IMG/VR virus record: IMGVR_UViG_3300032087_003621 | Coordinates: 1 to 64,000 of that record | Source of the DNA: a virus | DNA length: 64,000 nucleotides | Direction: 5' to 3' (one strand) | Part shown: positions 45,304 to 54,514 of the stretch, piece after piece | Numbering within the stretch: position 1 is the stretch's first letter | How the letters are laid out: every line of letters begins with the position of its first letter | The notes under the pieces: model-generated | What the model was told of the DNA's origin: nothing | The model's database searches: none | Seen by the model: the letters and a program-made list of their open reading frames with translations, nothing else | Made by a program: the position numbers and the translations under genes

Positions 45304-45990
45304 TTAAGCACCGCCAGGAGTCTGGGGTGGTTTGCTATTTTCCAATAAGATTTTTTGTTGATTCTTTTGTAAATCAAAAGATTGTCCACTAGACCTTTTA
45401 GTTTCTCTCCAGTTTTTATACACAAAGTCAACAGATATTTCTACTAACTGGTCCGGAGCATCATTATACTGAGGGCCTGTCATTGTTACTGGATATGCAT
45501 CTTCAAGCAAACAGTCATAAACAACCTCATAAGGTATATCGAGGTCTTGTTTATTACCCGATGTTGTTGATGTTGGGTCACTAGGCGAAGTTACATTTGC
45601 TTGTAATTTGTCTATGGTTGTGGTTGGTTTTAATTGTTGAATATTAATATTCCTAGTATAGTCATTGAAATAACCAATTTGGTATGTAGTATTATCAACA
45701 ATTAAGTTCATCCATTCTTCGAAGAAATATCTAACATAGGGGTCGTTCAAAACCAAAAACGTCATAGTAACATTTGGTTTTTCATAACCATACGCAACTG
45801 TTTGTTTAGAAACACCTATCAACCTTTCGTTTGTAAGAATCTGTCTGCCAGGCATGTTTGTAGAACGACAGAGAAGGTCTATGTTTTGTGCCTGTTCCTG
45901 AGCAGGTAAAATCACACGAAATAGATTTCCGGAAGCGACACCTCCACCTGAACCTACTGCATTTTTTATCTGTTCTATACTATAAGCCAC
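45304..45990 (-). CDS. Tail-tube-fold protein (gp19/gp54 family)
   Basis: 228 residues. NLLCRSTNMPGRQILTNERL, IGVSKQTVAYGYEKPNVTMT, FLVLNDPYVRYFFEEWMNLI and a C-terminal LVEISVDFVYKNWRE follow the strand order of the T4 gp19/gp54 tube family. It could be the tube-initiator gp54 or another tube-like protein; the main tube gene gp19 could lie elsewhere. Located on the minus strand immediately upstream of gp26, as a tube gene precedes chaperones in many phages. Its start overlaps the next gene by 11 bases. Confidence 0.72.
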   Translation of the reverse strand: MAYSIEQIKNAVGSGGGVASGNLFRVILPAQEQAQNIDLLCRSTNMPGRQILTNERLIGVSKQTVAYGYEKPNVTMTFLVLNDPYVRYFFEEWMNLIVDNTTYQIGYFNDYTRNINIQQLKPTTTIDKLQANVTSPSDPTSTTSGNKQDLDIPYEVVYDCLLEDAYPVTMTGPQYNDAPDQLVEISVDFVYKNWRETKRSSGQSFDLQKNQQKILLENSKPPQTPGGA

Positions 45991-46588
45991 TTATAATTTC
46001 CCTTGTGTTTTTGTATGCAGCGGATTGACCTCCACCTCTCCATTGAGCGGTGGGTAAAAATGTCGCTATTTCCCATTCTGGTGCTGACACAAATGCTATG
46101 TTCTGTTCTACCTGGCTAGTCAAGTAGTGTTTAAAACACGGTTGAAAATATCTTAACCTTGAGGTATTCTTTAACATTCTATATGTAATACCTAACCGTG
46201 TGTCTTCATCATAGTTATTATCAGTTGTATAGTTCATTAACGAATCAAGAAACTTCGCTCTCAATGCGATTGGCAGATAATGTAGATTCAACCCATAGAA
46301 ACCTTTGGGCGCTGGGCCTGCAATAATCACCAGAGGAAACGCATCCCAATACGGTAATGTGTCTCTATGTTTTGCATCATAAAAGAACATCGCCATCTTA
46401 CCAATCACTGCTTTATTTCTTCCAGCACTTGCGGCTCTCGAATCTATGGGGTCTTCTTTCATCAATGCACGTCGATTGACTTGCATATTCTGAACCTTTT
46501 TTCTAAACCACTCACGAGATTCACGTGAACGTGGTGTGATACCTGCTCGGAACGCTTCCTGTTCGACTCTTTGGAATAGATTACTCAT
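45980..46588 (-). CDS. Conserved T4-like protein, possible DNA-end protector (gp2-like)
   Basis: 202 residues. FRAGITPRSRESREWFRKKV, GKMAMFFYDAKHRDTLPYWD, AFPLVIIAGPAPKGFYGLNL and MNYTTDNNYDEDTRLGITYR are strongly characteristic of a family I recall among marine T4-like phages next to gp4; some annotations call it DNA end protector gp2. I cannot verify similarity to T4 gp2. The location beside gp4 (which needs gp2 for head completion in T4) favours that label. Function tentative. Confidence 0.55.
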   Translation of the reverse strand: MSNLFQRVEQEAFRAGITPRSRESREWFRKKVQNMQVNRRALMKEDPIDSRAASAGRNKAVIGKMAMFFYDAKHRDTLPYWDAFPLVIIAGPAPKGFYGLNLHYLPIALRAKFLDSLMNYTTDNNYDEDTRLGITYRMLKNTSRLRYFQPCFKHYLTSQVEQNIAFVSAPEWEIATFLPTAQWRGGGQSAAYKNTREIISGL

Positions 46589-46593
46589 GCAAA

Positions 46594-47082
46594 CTATTTA
46601 GTCTTTTTTCTAGAGTATTTTGGAAGTGGTTTTAGTTTTTTGAGTGGTTTCGGCAAAATCCCCATCAACCTCAATTCAATTTCAGTCCATACTTCAAACT
46701 TCCATTTATGGTCTTTACAATATTCTTCAGCCGCCTCCCATTTGTTCTGATTCTTAATGTAAGTATAGGCTTCCGTAATATATCGTTTGGTACGTTTGTT
46801 ACCTTTGGGTGGTTCAGTTTCCTTATGTGGTTTCACCTCAATTAATGATGTTGAACCATTTTTCCACGTGACCGTAAAGTCAGGATAGTAACGATGGTAT
46901 TTTTTGTCAGCCTCGTAGTAGTAAGGTATGATAATTTCTTCACTTGACCAAGAGATAACCTCTTTGGAGGTGTCGAAGTACATCATACAATATTTCTCCC
47001 ACATACTGCGGTAAACAACGTTTGTAGGGTCGCCTTTATATTTCTTTGGATTTTTAACCTTGTATTTACCCGAATATGTCAT
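46594..47082 (-). CDS. 4: Head completion protein gp4
   Basis: 162 residues. YSGKYKVKNPKKYKGDPTNV, VYRSMWEKYCMMYFDTSKEV, then YYPDFTVTWKNGSTSLIEVK (a PD...ExK nuclease-like signature) and IELRLMGILPKPLKKLKPLP. This matches T4 gp4, which helps finish packaged heads before tail joining and carries a PD-(D/E)xK-like fold. Minus strand, first gene after the divergent late promoter. Confidence 0.88.
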   Translation of the reverse strand: MTYSGKYKVKNPKKYKGDPTNVVYRSMWEKYCMMYFDTSKEVISWSSEEIIIPYYYEADKKYHRYYPDFTVTWKNGSTSLIEVKPHKETEPPKGNKRTKRYITEAYTYIKNQNKWEAAEEYCKDHKWKFEVWTEIELRLMGILPKPLKKLKPLPKYSRKKTK

Positions 47083-47091
47083 GGCATCACT

Positions 47092-47099
47092 TATAAATA
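47092..47099 (+). promoter_or_regulatory. T4-type late promoter TATAAATA (baseplate operon)
   Basis: Exact octamer 25 bases upstream of the gp48 ATG, in the 42-base divergent gap. Confidence 0.8.
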
Positions 47100-47103
47100 A
47101 AAT

Positions 47104-47111
47104 TATTTATT
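47104..47111 (-). promoter_or_regulatory. Late-promoter-like AATAAATA, minus strand
   Basis: Minus-strand AATAAATA, seven of eight matches to the late octamer, 21 bases before the gp4 ATG. With the plus-strand octamer it makes a divergent pair. Confidence 0.5.
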
Positions 47112-47124
47112 AGAGTTTCAAATA

Positions 47125-48198
47125 ATGGCTGAAACACAATTAGAAACAACCTCAACCTCTCTAGTCGCGGGAAAAGTCATTGCAGATGCCACTTTTTCTG
47201 AAGATGAGAAAGATAATCTCGTTTTTCCAATATCCTATAGACAAGATTATTTGGGTAAAGTTATTTTTTCTGTAATCGAAGAAGAAGAGACAAATATAGA
47301 AGAAATAAAACAGGCAATGAAAACTAAACAAGAGTCGTTGTCAGAAAATAGTAACGCATTCGATGAACGTGGGGAAAAACTGAAAAAAAATGCACAGGAA
47401 AATGCTGAAGAATTAAAAAGACGAGCTGAAGCTAAATCCCAGTCGTATCGAAAAAGTACTGTTAATAAATCCGCTTTACAAAATGAACCAACACCCACAT
47501 TAAAAAATGCAACTTTGTTCTTGCCGCAGGCGATAACGTTTGCAGATGGTGTGCAATATGAAAATGTTGACTTAGGTACTTTGGGTGGTTTAGGTCAACA
47601 AGCTGCTAGGGGTGCGATTGCGGGGGATGGTTTCTTAGGTTCTACTGGTGGAGCTATTACGTCTTTGGTTGATTCATTCAAAGGGCCCACTGGTGAAGGT
47701 GCTGGACGTTTAGCTGCAAACACAACATCTAAAATTTTTGGAGACGGGTTTTCGGCTGGTGTTCGAGCTGAGACAAAAGTGACACTAAACCCTAACACAC
47801 GCTCGTTGTTCAAATCAGTCAATTTACGTTCTTTTAGTTTCACCTTTAAAATGATTCCACTGTCAATCGATGAAAGTGTTGCTATTAAGAAAATAGTCAA
47901 ATTTTTTAGAACTGAACTGTACCCTGAACATATTCTTCTGGGAGAAGACCAAGACCAAGCTGGACAGGTTCCATTGGGATATAGATTTCCAAACAAATTT
48001 TTAATTGAAATGTTCTATAACGAAAAACAAATAGCGACAAAAATTTTACCTTGTTATCTTCAAAGTATGCAAACAGTCTATAATGGTACTTCGATGGGTA
48101 TACACGAAGACGGTAGTTTCCAAGAAGTTGATATTACACTTAACTTTACAGAATCCAGAACACTAAACCGAAAAGATGTTCTTGACAACGGATATTAA
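47125..48198 (+). CDS. 48: Baseplate tail-tube cap gp48
   Basis: 357 residues, close to T4 gp48. N-terminal region with a Lys/Glu/Ser-rich coil (about 50-115), a Gly-rich linker, then the tube-like C-terminal domain (NPNTRSLFKSVNLRSFSFTF, KMIPLSIDESVAIKKIVKFF, FPNKFLIEMFYNEKQIATKI, VDITLNFTESRTLNRKDVL). gp48 caps the baseplate hub and begins the tail tube together with gp54. First gene of a long late operon. Confidence 0.85.
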   Translation: MAETQLETTSTSLVAGKVIADATFSEDEKDNLVFPISYRQDYLGKVIFSVIEEEETNIEEIKQAMKTKQESLSENSNAFDERGEKLKKNAQENAEELKRRAEAKSQSYRKSTVNKSALQNEPTPTLKNATLFLPQAITFADGVQYENVDLGTLGGLGQQAARGAIAGDGFLGSTGGAITSLVDSFKGPTGEGAGRLAANTTSKIFGDGFSAGVRAETKVTLNPNTRSLFKSVNLRSFSFTFKMIPLSIDESVAIKKIVKFFRTELYPEHILLGEDQDQAGQVPLGYRFPNKFLIEMFYNEKQIATKILPCYLQSMQTVYNGTSMGIHEDGSFQEVDITLNFTESRTLNRKDVLDNGY

Positions 48199-48200
48199 AA

Positions 48201-49019
48201 ATGACACAATACTATTTTAGAAATTTCCCTTTCATAAAATATTCTTTCGGTGATAATGAACCAGAAGTATATTTTCAGAAAATGTCATCTGCCATTGATT
48301 TATTCGATAACATAAAACAAGATGTTGCATTTGTGACCACAAAAGAAATTGTTGATTTTGAGAGACCTGATACATTCTCCTATAAACTTTATAAAACGCC
48401 AGATTATTACTGGACTTTCTTTTTGATGAATGATAAGTTAAGAGAATCTGGTTGGCCTCTCGATGTTGACCGAGAGTTTGAAGTGATAAAGGAAAGATAT
48501 CCTTACTGGTCTTTCATCACGGCCGATTTTTTCGCAGGACTCTTACAAGTGGGACAAGAACTTCTTCTCGGGGGTGTCGGTGCTGCTGGATTCTTTGGTA
48601 AGGTTGTTAGAGCGGACCCTTCATTTGGTCAAATCATTTTTGAACCTACGTTTAAAAGGCAGAATCCATTAGACCTTACAGCTCCACCTGTTGACGTGGA
48701 TGCTGGAACAGTTGAGAATTCTTTTCCTGCAATTCAAGGTATACAGTTTGAAACTAATGATGTAACTTATACTTTGGCTGGTGCTTTCGGAAATTCGTCA
48801 ACCACAAAAGAATATCTTGGTGTGCATCACTGGGAAAATACGGATGGTGAATATCAAGACGTTAATCCTTTGACACAAGATACGACAGGTGTAAAAAGAG
48901 TAACGTTCAAAGATAATTTTCAAGCTAGGAATCAGTCTTTGAGAGAAATATCTGTTTTAAGACCAGGCATCGCCAATCAGGTGGTGGGTGAGTTCCAAAA
49001 CCTAATAGCATCGTCATGA
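48201..49019 (+). CDS. 53: Baseplate wedge gp53
   Basis: 272 residues. QYYFRNFPFIKYSFGDNEPE, IKQDVAFVTTKEIVDFERPD, TFSYKLYKTPDYYWTFFLMN and ESGWPLDVDREFEVIKERYP are the hallmark of phage gp53 (LysM-like wedge protein). It joins wedges to each other. A beta-rich middle replaces part of the T4 sequence. Two bases separate it from gp48. Confidence 0.9.
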   Translation: MTQYYFRNFPFIKYSFGDNEPEVYFQKMSSAIDLFDNIKQDVAFVTTKEIVDFERPDTFSYKLYKTPDYYWTFFLMNDKLRESGWPLDVDREFEVIKERYPYWSFITADFFAGLLQVGQELLLGGVGAAGFFGKVVRADPSFGQIIFEPTFKRQNPLDLTAPPVDVDAGTVENSFPAIQGIQFETNDVTYTLAGAFGNSSTTKEYLGVHHWENTDGEYQDVNPLTQDTTGVKRVTFKDNFQARNQSLREISVLRPGIANQVVGEFQNLIASS

Positions 49020-50395
49020 CACAAACTCGTTCGCAACAGTATAAGATACTAAAGGCAGAAATATCTGCTGAAAAATTGGGAGACCGAACCGTCGATGTTC
49101 GTTCACTTATTCCCGAATTGGTGTTTTATGAAAATTTAGAATACCCTTACATCACTGGTAAGATGTTGTTGGTTGATGATAATTCGGTTTTTGAATCTAT
49201 AAATTTTAGAGGCACAGAAAAGATAACCTTTGAGATTGCAGGTGTTGGTAATGATTCCGAACCTATTATCGGTGGTTCGGAGGGTAAAGAAAAAAGTTTT
49301 ATTATGACTAAGGTAGAAAAAACTGTTCGAACCAATGACCGAACAGATGTTTTATTAATATCTTTGGTCGAAGAACATTTTCTATTGAGTAAATTGACAA
49401 AGGTTAGTAAAGCTTTCACCACTAACCTAGAAACTATGATAACAGAAATTATCGTAGGTTATCTAAAAAAGAATGTAGACCAGTCTTATCTAACAAAGTC
49501 GGCACAAGGTGTTAGAAAAATTAATGTACCGTATATGACTCCATTGGATGCTATTGATTGGATACGTGACAGAATGACTACCGAGATAGGTGCACCTTAC
49601 TTTGTTCATTCGTCACTATACGATAACAACATTCGAATTTCAAGCCTTGAGGGATTTTTAATACAAACTCCCTTCAATAAGAAAGTGCCCTTTGTTTATT
49701 CTTCGAGTTTTTCTGGAAATGCAGAAGCTATCTCCGAAGATAAAAAATATTTTATGATAGAAAACTATAAGAAAGAATCTTCTGAAGATTCTTTAATGAT
49801 GGTAAGTAAAGGAGCACTAGGCGCATCTTACACTAATACGGACATTGGAAACGGTATAACCACACGTGACAGTTTCAAAATTAGAGACATTCTATTAGAT
49901 ATGAAGAGTAAAGAACTTTTGCCTGACACTTCAACTCAAAGTGTTTTTGATGAGAGTAAAGTGATAGAAAACAATTTCATTGATAATTATCAGTCTAAAA
50001 ATTATCATCAGATAAGTTCTTTCGGCACTTATGATACCTTTTTAGGATACCATGATGTTGTTGATTCTCTTGATAATACTTTGAAACTTAAAAACATTTC
50101 GTTGAGAAACTCTCTGTATCGAAATATGGTTAATATAATTGCACCCGGCGTGGCCTTTATGCACTCTAAAGCAAGTGTCGGTGACATAATGAAATGTACA
50201 TTTAATTCCAGTGCAGCTGACCCCAAAAATTTAAGTTCAAATGATATAATAGATAAACAAAAATCAGGTGATTACTTGATATACGCTATTCGACATACCT
50301 TTAAAGAATCACGTCACAGTGTATCTGTTAATGCTACCAAGATAACCAGAGAATTCCCTGAACGAGTGAATACAGGAGAAAGTGGTTTTGCTTAA
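49016..50395 (+). CDS. 27: Baseplate hub subunit (gp27-like)
   Basis: 459 residues. N-terminal beta-barrel (QYKILKAEISAEKLGDRTVD, LEYPYITGKMLLVDDNSVFE), a domain with VPYMTPLDAIDWIRDRMTTE, and a C-terminal MKCTFNSSAADPKN plus GDYLIYAIRHTFKESRHSVS. This is the plan of gp27/gpD-type hubs, trimeric tube-like proteins that hold the cell-puncturing gp5. It precedes the OB-fold gp5-like gene, as hub and puncturing genes usually pair. Overlaps gp53 by 4 bases. Longer than T4 gp27. Confidence 0.75.
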   Translation: MTQTRSQQYKILKAEISAEKLGDRTVDVRSLIPELVFYENLEYPYITGKMLLVDDNSVFESINFRGTEKITFEIAGVGNDSEPIIGGSEGKEKSFIMTKVEKTVRTNDRTDVLLISLVEEHFLLSKLTKVSKAFTTNLETMITEIIVGYLKKNVDQSYLTKSAQGVRKINVPYMTPLDAIDWIRDRMTTEIGAPYFVHSSLYDNNIRISSLEGFLIQTPFNKKVPFVYSSSFSGNAEAISEDKKYFMIENYKKESSEDSLMMVSKGALGASYTNTDIGNGITTRDSFKIRDILLDMKSKELLPDTSTQSVFDESKVIENNFIDNYQSKNYHQISSFGTYDTFLGYHDVVDSLDNTLKLKNISLRNSLYRNMVNIIAPGVAFMHSKASVGDIMKCTFNSSAADPKNLSSNDIIDKQKSGDYLIYAIRHTFKESRHSVSVNATKITREFPERVNTGESGFA

Positions 50396-51320
50396 ATCTA
50401 TACAAACAGAATATTATGGTGACCAACTTAGATGGTTTGTTGCTACTGTTATCAACTCTTCACCACCTGCTGGGTTAGAGGGTAGAGTTCGTATTCGTAT
50501 TCACGGAATTCATGACCCATACACTGGAAACGTTTTAGAGTCTGATTTACCTTGGGCGACAACTATGATACCATTAACCGAAGGAGGTAGTTCTGGTTTT
50601 GGAAGAGTGCCTCAAGTTCTTCCGGGCGCATTGGTGTATGGTTTTTTTATGGATGGTAAATCGTCACAAACACCTTTGATACTAGGTTCTTTAAATAAAA
50701 CTGAGTTTCCAACTGATGTTCAGGCTAGGTCTTCTAAAGACAAGACGTTAAGTCGTTTTAAAAATGAATATGACCCAGATAGAAAAATCGATATTGCTTC
50801 GCAAGAAATTTTAGATGATAGAATACCAGACGCTAATGTTGCAACCAGAAGAAGTCAAGCGATGCGTTTTTTCATTGATAATGGATATACACCTAGACAA
50901 GCCGCTGGAATCGTCGGATGTCTTGAAGCAATTTCTAGGTTTGTAACCTTCAACCCAGATAATCCCGATTTACAATTTTTCGGTATCGCTCAATGGGATA
51001 AGAACGGAACAAGATATAAAAATCTGATTAAGTTCGCAACACAAATCGAGAAACGTTCATCTATTAATCTGTTTTCGATTCAATTACAATATGTTTTATC
51101 AGAACTTAGAACAAGATTCGCCAACGTCAATGCGAAACTTTTAAAAACCGAACTGATTGACGGAACAGGTGGGTCAGTCGATATTATCAGTCGATTATAC
51201 TTAAAGGACCGATTTATTGCTGGTGGTAACACAACATCGTTTGAAATGAGAAACAATAGGAAAGTTAACTTAGCGATATCGAACGCAACAAAGGCCTATA
51301 ATGAAGTTACGGTGAGTTAA
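50382..51320 (+). CDS. 5: gp5-like baseplate protein: OB-fold plus tail lysozyme domain
   Basis: 312 residues from a GTG (or TTG at 50388; GGAG lies 9 bases before that). The first ~110 residues are the gp5 OB-fold (VATVINSSPPAGLEGRVRIR, IHGIHDPYTGNVLESDLPWA, LPGALVYGFFMDGKSSQTPL, ILGSLNK). About residues 165-290 look like a tail-associated lysozyme (QAAGIVGCLEAISRFVTFNP, FGIAQWDKNGTRYKNLIKFA), type Phage_lysozyme2. The T4 gp5 beta-helix is missing from this chain and appears in a separate gene two frames on. It would cut peptidoglycan during entry. Confidence 0.82.
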   Translation: MVLLKSIQTEYYGDQLRWFVATVINSSPPAGLEGRVRIRIHGIHDPYTGNVLESDLPWATTMIPLTEGGSSGFGRVPQVLPGALVYGFFMDGKSSQTPLILGSLNKTEFPTDVQARSSKDKTLSRFKNEYDPDRKIDIASQEILDDRIPDANVATRRSQAMRFFIDNGYTPRQAAGIVGCLEAISRFVTFNPDNPDLQFFGIAQWDKNGTRYKNLIKFATQIEKRSSINLFSIQLQYVLSELRTRFANVNAKLLKTELIDGTGGSVDIISRLYLKDRFIAGGNTTSFEMRNNRKVNLAISNATKAYNEVTVS

Positions 51321-53063
51321 ATGACAATAACAAAAGAACAATTAGATAAAGCATTAAATTCGACTAAAACCACTTTGTCTTACGGTGGTGTAGACGAAGC
51401 ATCAACCAATGTCAAAGAAACATTCGATACTGTCAAAGTAACTGAAGTAGGTAAAGAAGTAAATCAGATTATAGGTGGTGTTAAATCCGTCACAAGTAAA
51501 ACTGATATTATTGGTGCAGAAAATTTTACTCCAACTGAAGGGGTTTTAACATCTGGAGCTTTGAACGGTTCTATTAATCCAGCACTTAATACAGATATTA
51601 GTAGTCTATCTTCCGAGATTGGTGTTGGTGTTTCAATAACATATAACGATAGTGGACGTAACACTGGAATAACATATGACAAAAAAACAAGTGGTTCGTT
51701 ATCTTCAATCTTGAGTGGAATCACTGGCCTGGGCGTTGCGCCTGGTTATCTGCAAAATATGATTTCAAATGCTAATTCGAAAGGGCTGAACACATCGATT
51801 AATTCTGTTGCTGGAAATGTTGGAGCTTTTTCTAGTATTGGTGCAGTGAACAATCTGTCATCGAGGACTCAAAGTATTATTAACGATGTTGTAACTAATG
51901 CAGTTACGGATGGTAAAACAGGTTCGACCACTAGGTTAACAGCTTTTCAAAACGAAGGAAATGACGCTATTACTGATGTTGCAAATACTGTGGTTAGTGC
52001 AATATCTCCTGATGTTGGCAGTGTGTTGGGTGCGGTTACTGGCAGAAAAGGTCAAGACGTTATACCTTTAGTTAGAAAATATAAAAATACTAGAGCGGGT
52101 GTTGTGAATGAGAAGAATAAATTCATATCATCATTAGAAAGAACCTTTCCTATCGGTCAGTTGGGTTTTGTTCAAAATCTGGTCAGGAAACTGGACACCA
52201 AAAGTTTAGACACTGTTTTTATAGCGAACGGGATAAGGTTAGAGGAAAAGGACCGTAGTGAAATTATTCGTTTGTCGCAAGGGACAGAAGTCCAAAAAGC
52301 TGAGGCCCGAAGAATCTTACAGGAAAAACATGGAAAGTCACCCAAAGAAGTGACTGACCTGTTAGCTGAACTAGATTCGACTATTGCTGGTTCAGTTGTT
52401 GTTGATACATCTAATAGTGTATTTGATGACCCCTTTAATGTGGGTGATGCTCAACGTTGGAACAATGGTGTTGGTGCTGAAGATTTTACGTTTACTTTTA
52501 TTTCTTCTGTGGAAGAGTTGGACGCCGAATTTCGTTCAATCACTAGGGACGTAACTGAAATTGTGGTTCACTGGACAGAATCGTTTTCTAATGTCAACAT
52601 TGGAAGTGAAGAAATAAATAAAACCCAGATTAGATTGGGTTTAAATAGTATTGGTTATCATTATGTAATTCGTAGGGATGGTTCTGTACAAAGAGGAAGG
52701 CCTGTAAATATTCAAGGAGACCATGCAAACATCAATGGTCACAACGAGAGAAGTATAGGGGTTGTTTTCGTTGGAGGTATTAATGCGCCCACTGGGACAC
52801 CAGACCCCTTAGAATATAAATCTGTTACTTCTTTAACACGAAGTCAGTTTACATCATTTCAAGAGATTTGTAAAGCGTTTTATAGAACTTTTCCAGGCGG
52901 ACAAGTATTAGGACACAATGACCTAGACCCCCTAGAAGATGACCCCGGCTTTGACGTGAGAGATTTTTGTGAAGATGTGTTTGGTAAAAAATCGTTGTTT
53001 ACTGACCCATCAACCCAACCACCTTTCACCAGCCAACAGATAAACGAAAGTAAGATATTATGA
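51321..53063 (+). CDS. Baseplate-operon protein with N-acetylmuramoyl-L-alanine amidase domain
   Basis: 580 residues. The C-terminal ~185 residues are an Amidase_2/PGRP domain: EIVVHWTESF (first zinc His), GYHYVIRRDGSVQRGR, HANINGHNERSIGVVFVGG, and GHNDLDPLEDDPGFDV (second His and the Asp or Cys-site ligand). The N-terminal ~390 residues are low complexity and beta/Ser/Thr-rich with helical parts, unrecognised. It is inserted between the two gp5 parts, so the puncturing device seems to carry two peptidoglycan activities: lysozyme and amidase. Adjacent gene starts overlap by 4 bases. Confidence 0.82.
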   Translation: MTITKEQLDKALNSTKTTLSYGGVDEASTNVKETFDTVKVTEVGKEVNQIIGGVKSVTSKTDIIGAENFTPTEGVLTSGALNGSINPALNTDISSLSSEIGVGVSITYNDSGRNTGITYDKKTSGSLSSILSGITGLGVAPGYLQNMISNANSKGLNTSINSVAGNVGAFSSIGAVNNLSSRTQSIINDVVTNAVTDGKTGSTTRLTAFQNEGNDAITDVANTVVSAISPDVGSVLGAVTGRKGQDVIPLVRKYKNTRAGVVNEKNKFISSLERTFPIGQLGFVQNLVRKLDTKSLDTVFIANGIRLEEKDRSEIIRLSQGTEVQKAEARRILQEKHGKSPKEVTDLLAELDSTIAGSVVVDTSNSVFDDPFNVGDAQRWNNGVGAEDFTFTFISSVEELDAEFRSITRDVTEIVVHWTESFSNVNIGSEEINKTQIRLGLNSIGYHYVIRRDGSVQRGRPVNIQGDHANINGHNERSIGVVFVGGINAPTGTPDPLEYKSVTSLTRSQFTSFQEICKAFYRTFPGGQVLGHNDLDPLEDDPGFDVRDFCEDVFGKKSLFTDPSTQPPFTSQQINESKIL

Positions 53064-54514
53064 CAACAATTTTAGACAATTTTCGAAACCGAATAAAAGA
53101 ACTGGGTGCTGGTCAGGAAAACACTGAAGGTGTTCCCCGAGAAGGTTTTAATGAAGCATCAGGCGAATTTCCTAGACGAGATTATTTTTTCGGTTCGTCT
53201 ATAAACAAGTCGGCTCGAGGAGAGACCATAGAATCCTTGTTTGCAGGTGGTGGTGATTATGGGGTTTCTGTAGAATTCTCTGACCAAAAACCTTCTACAT
53301 TTCCATATAATCAGGCACAAGAAACTACCTCTGGTCATGCTATTCATGTAGATGATACACCTGGCGGTGAAAGGATTCTAATCAAACATCGAACGGGTGC
53401 TGGACTAGAATTAAGAGCCGATGGAAGTGTTCTATTTTCCTCCGTCAATAAAAAGGTTTCTGTAACAGGTGGTGATGATGTTGTGATTGTGGAAGGTCAA
53501 GCAGACCTTGTATACAAAGGCAACGTCAATGTTAAAATTGCTGGAGATTATAATTTAGAAGTCGAAGGTAATATTAACGTTACTACCGCTGGTAATAAAA
53601 CTGAAAAGATACATCGTAATCACACTAAGACTGTAGACGAAAATCAAAACCATGTGGTGAAAGGTTCTAGGTCTCTTCGAGTGGTTGATGTTAATACTGA
53701 AACTATGTTATCAGACAGAAACGTATTTGTCAAGGGAGAACAAAATAATTTTGTTGAAGGTAATGTTGAATTCACTAGTGGTGATAAACTGATTACCACA
53801 GCTGTCAATGAATGGGTCGCTTCATCCCAAATCGCAAATATATCGGGAGACACGGTTTCTATTATTGGTGTGACAGGAACAATTGGTGGACAGTTAATTG
53901 ACCACTATGGTAAAGTCTTCTCAGGACCACCTGGCGGTTCTGGTTTGGGTGGTACAACACATTACGGAACATTTATTGGTAAAGCCACAGAAGCAATCAC
54001 ATCAGACTTTGCAAACAAGGCAGGGGAAGCTTCCTTCGCACAATCAGCACCTGCTGAAGTAGGAACAGCAACAGGTGCGTCGAAGGTAAGGAATCCTAAA
54101 ACATATCCTACGGAAATGCCTTACGTTCAAATTGAACCCACAGCGGATATGCCAACCACCGCAATCATAACACCTTTATTGTCATCTGGCAACTATGGTA
54201 TACGAAATGTAAATGTTGACCCAGGCGATGAATTGAAACTAGAAATTCTAAAGACCGACGATTATGATGGTTTATTTAACAGAGAACCCAGTATTCACGA
54301 AATACGTTCTAAATTAAGAGACCCTGCAAATCTTCAGAACGCAACGTTGATTGGTGCATTGATTGGGGAAGGTAGACTTTCAAGTAAGTATGCGGATGTA
54401 AGACCACCCTTTATTGGCCGAGCATACAACAAGAAACCAAGTTTACAATTTGGTCGAACACTATTGGGTAACAACCCAGCTGAAAATAGAAGTAAGAGGT
54501 TCACTCCGTCATGA
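53060..54514 (+). CDS. gp5 beta-helix (needle)-like protein
   Basis: 484 residues. SGHAIHVDDTPGGERILIKH, RTGAGLELRADGSVLFSSVN and a long run of VxVxxxxNLxVEGNINVTT-type repeats (about residues 120-250) match the gp5 C-terminal/VgrG triple beta-helix. It continues with a Gly-rich segment (GTHYGTFIGKATE by position) and a C-terminal ~170-residue domain. In T4 this helix is part of gp5; here it is a separate chain. Start overlaps the amidase stop (ATGA). Confidence 0.8.
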   Translation: MTTILDNFRNRIKELGAGQENTEGVPREGFNEASGEFPRRDYFFGSSINKSARGETIESLFAGGGDYGVSVEFSDQKPSTFPYNQAQETTSGHAIHVDDTPGGERILIKHRTGAGLELRADGSVLFSSVNKKVSVTGGDDVVIVEGQADLVYKGNVNVKIAGDYNLEVEGNINVTTAGNKTEKIHRNHTKTVDENQNHVVKGSRSLRVVDVNTETMLSDRNVFVKGEQNNFVEGNVEFTSGDKLITTAVNEWVASSQIANISGDTVSIIGVTGTIGGQLIDHYGKVFSGPPGGSGLGGTTHYGTFIGKATEAITSDFANKAGEASFAQSAPAEVGTATGASKVRNPKTYPTEMPYVQIEPTADMPTTAIITPLLSSGNYGIRNVNVDPGDELKLEILKTDDYDGLFNREPSIHEIRSKLRDPANLQNATLIGALIGEGRLSSKYADVRPPFIGRAYNKKPSLQFGRTLLGNNPAENRSKRFTPS

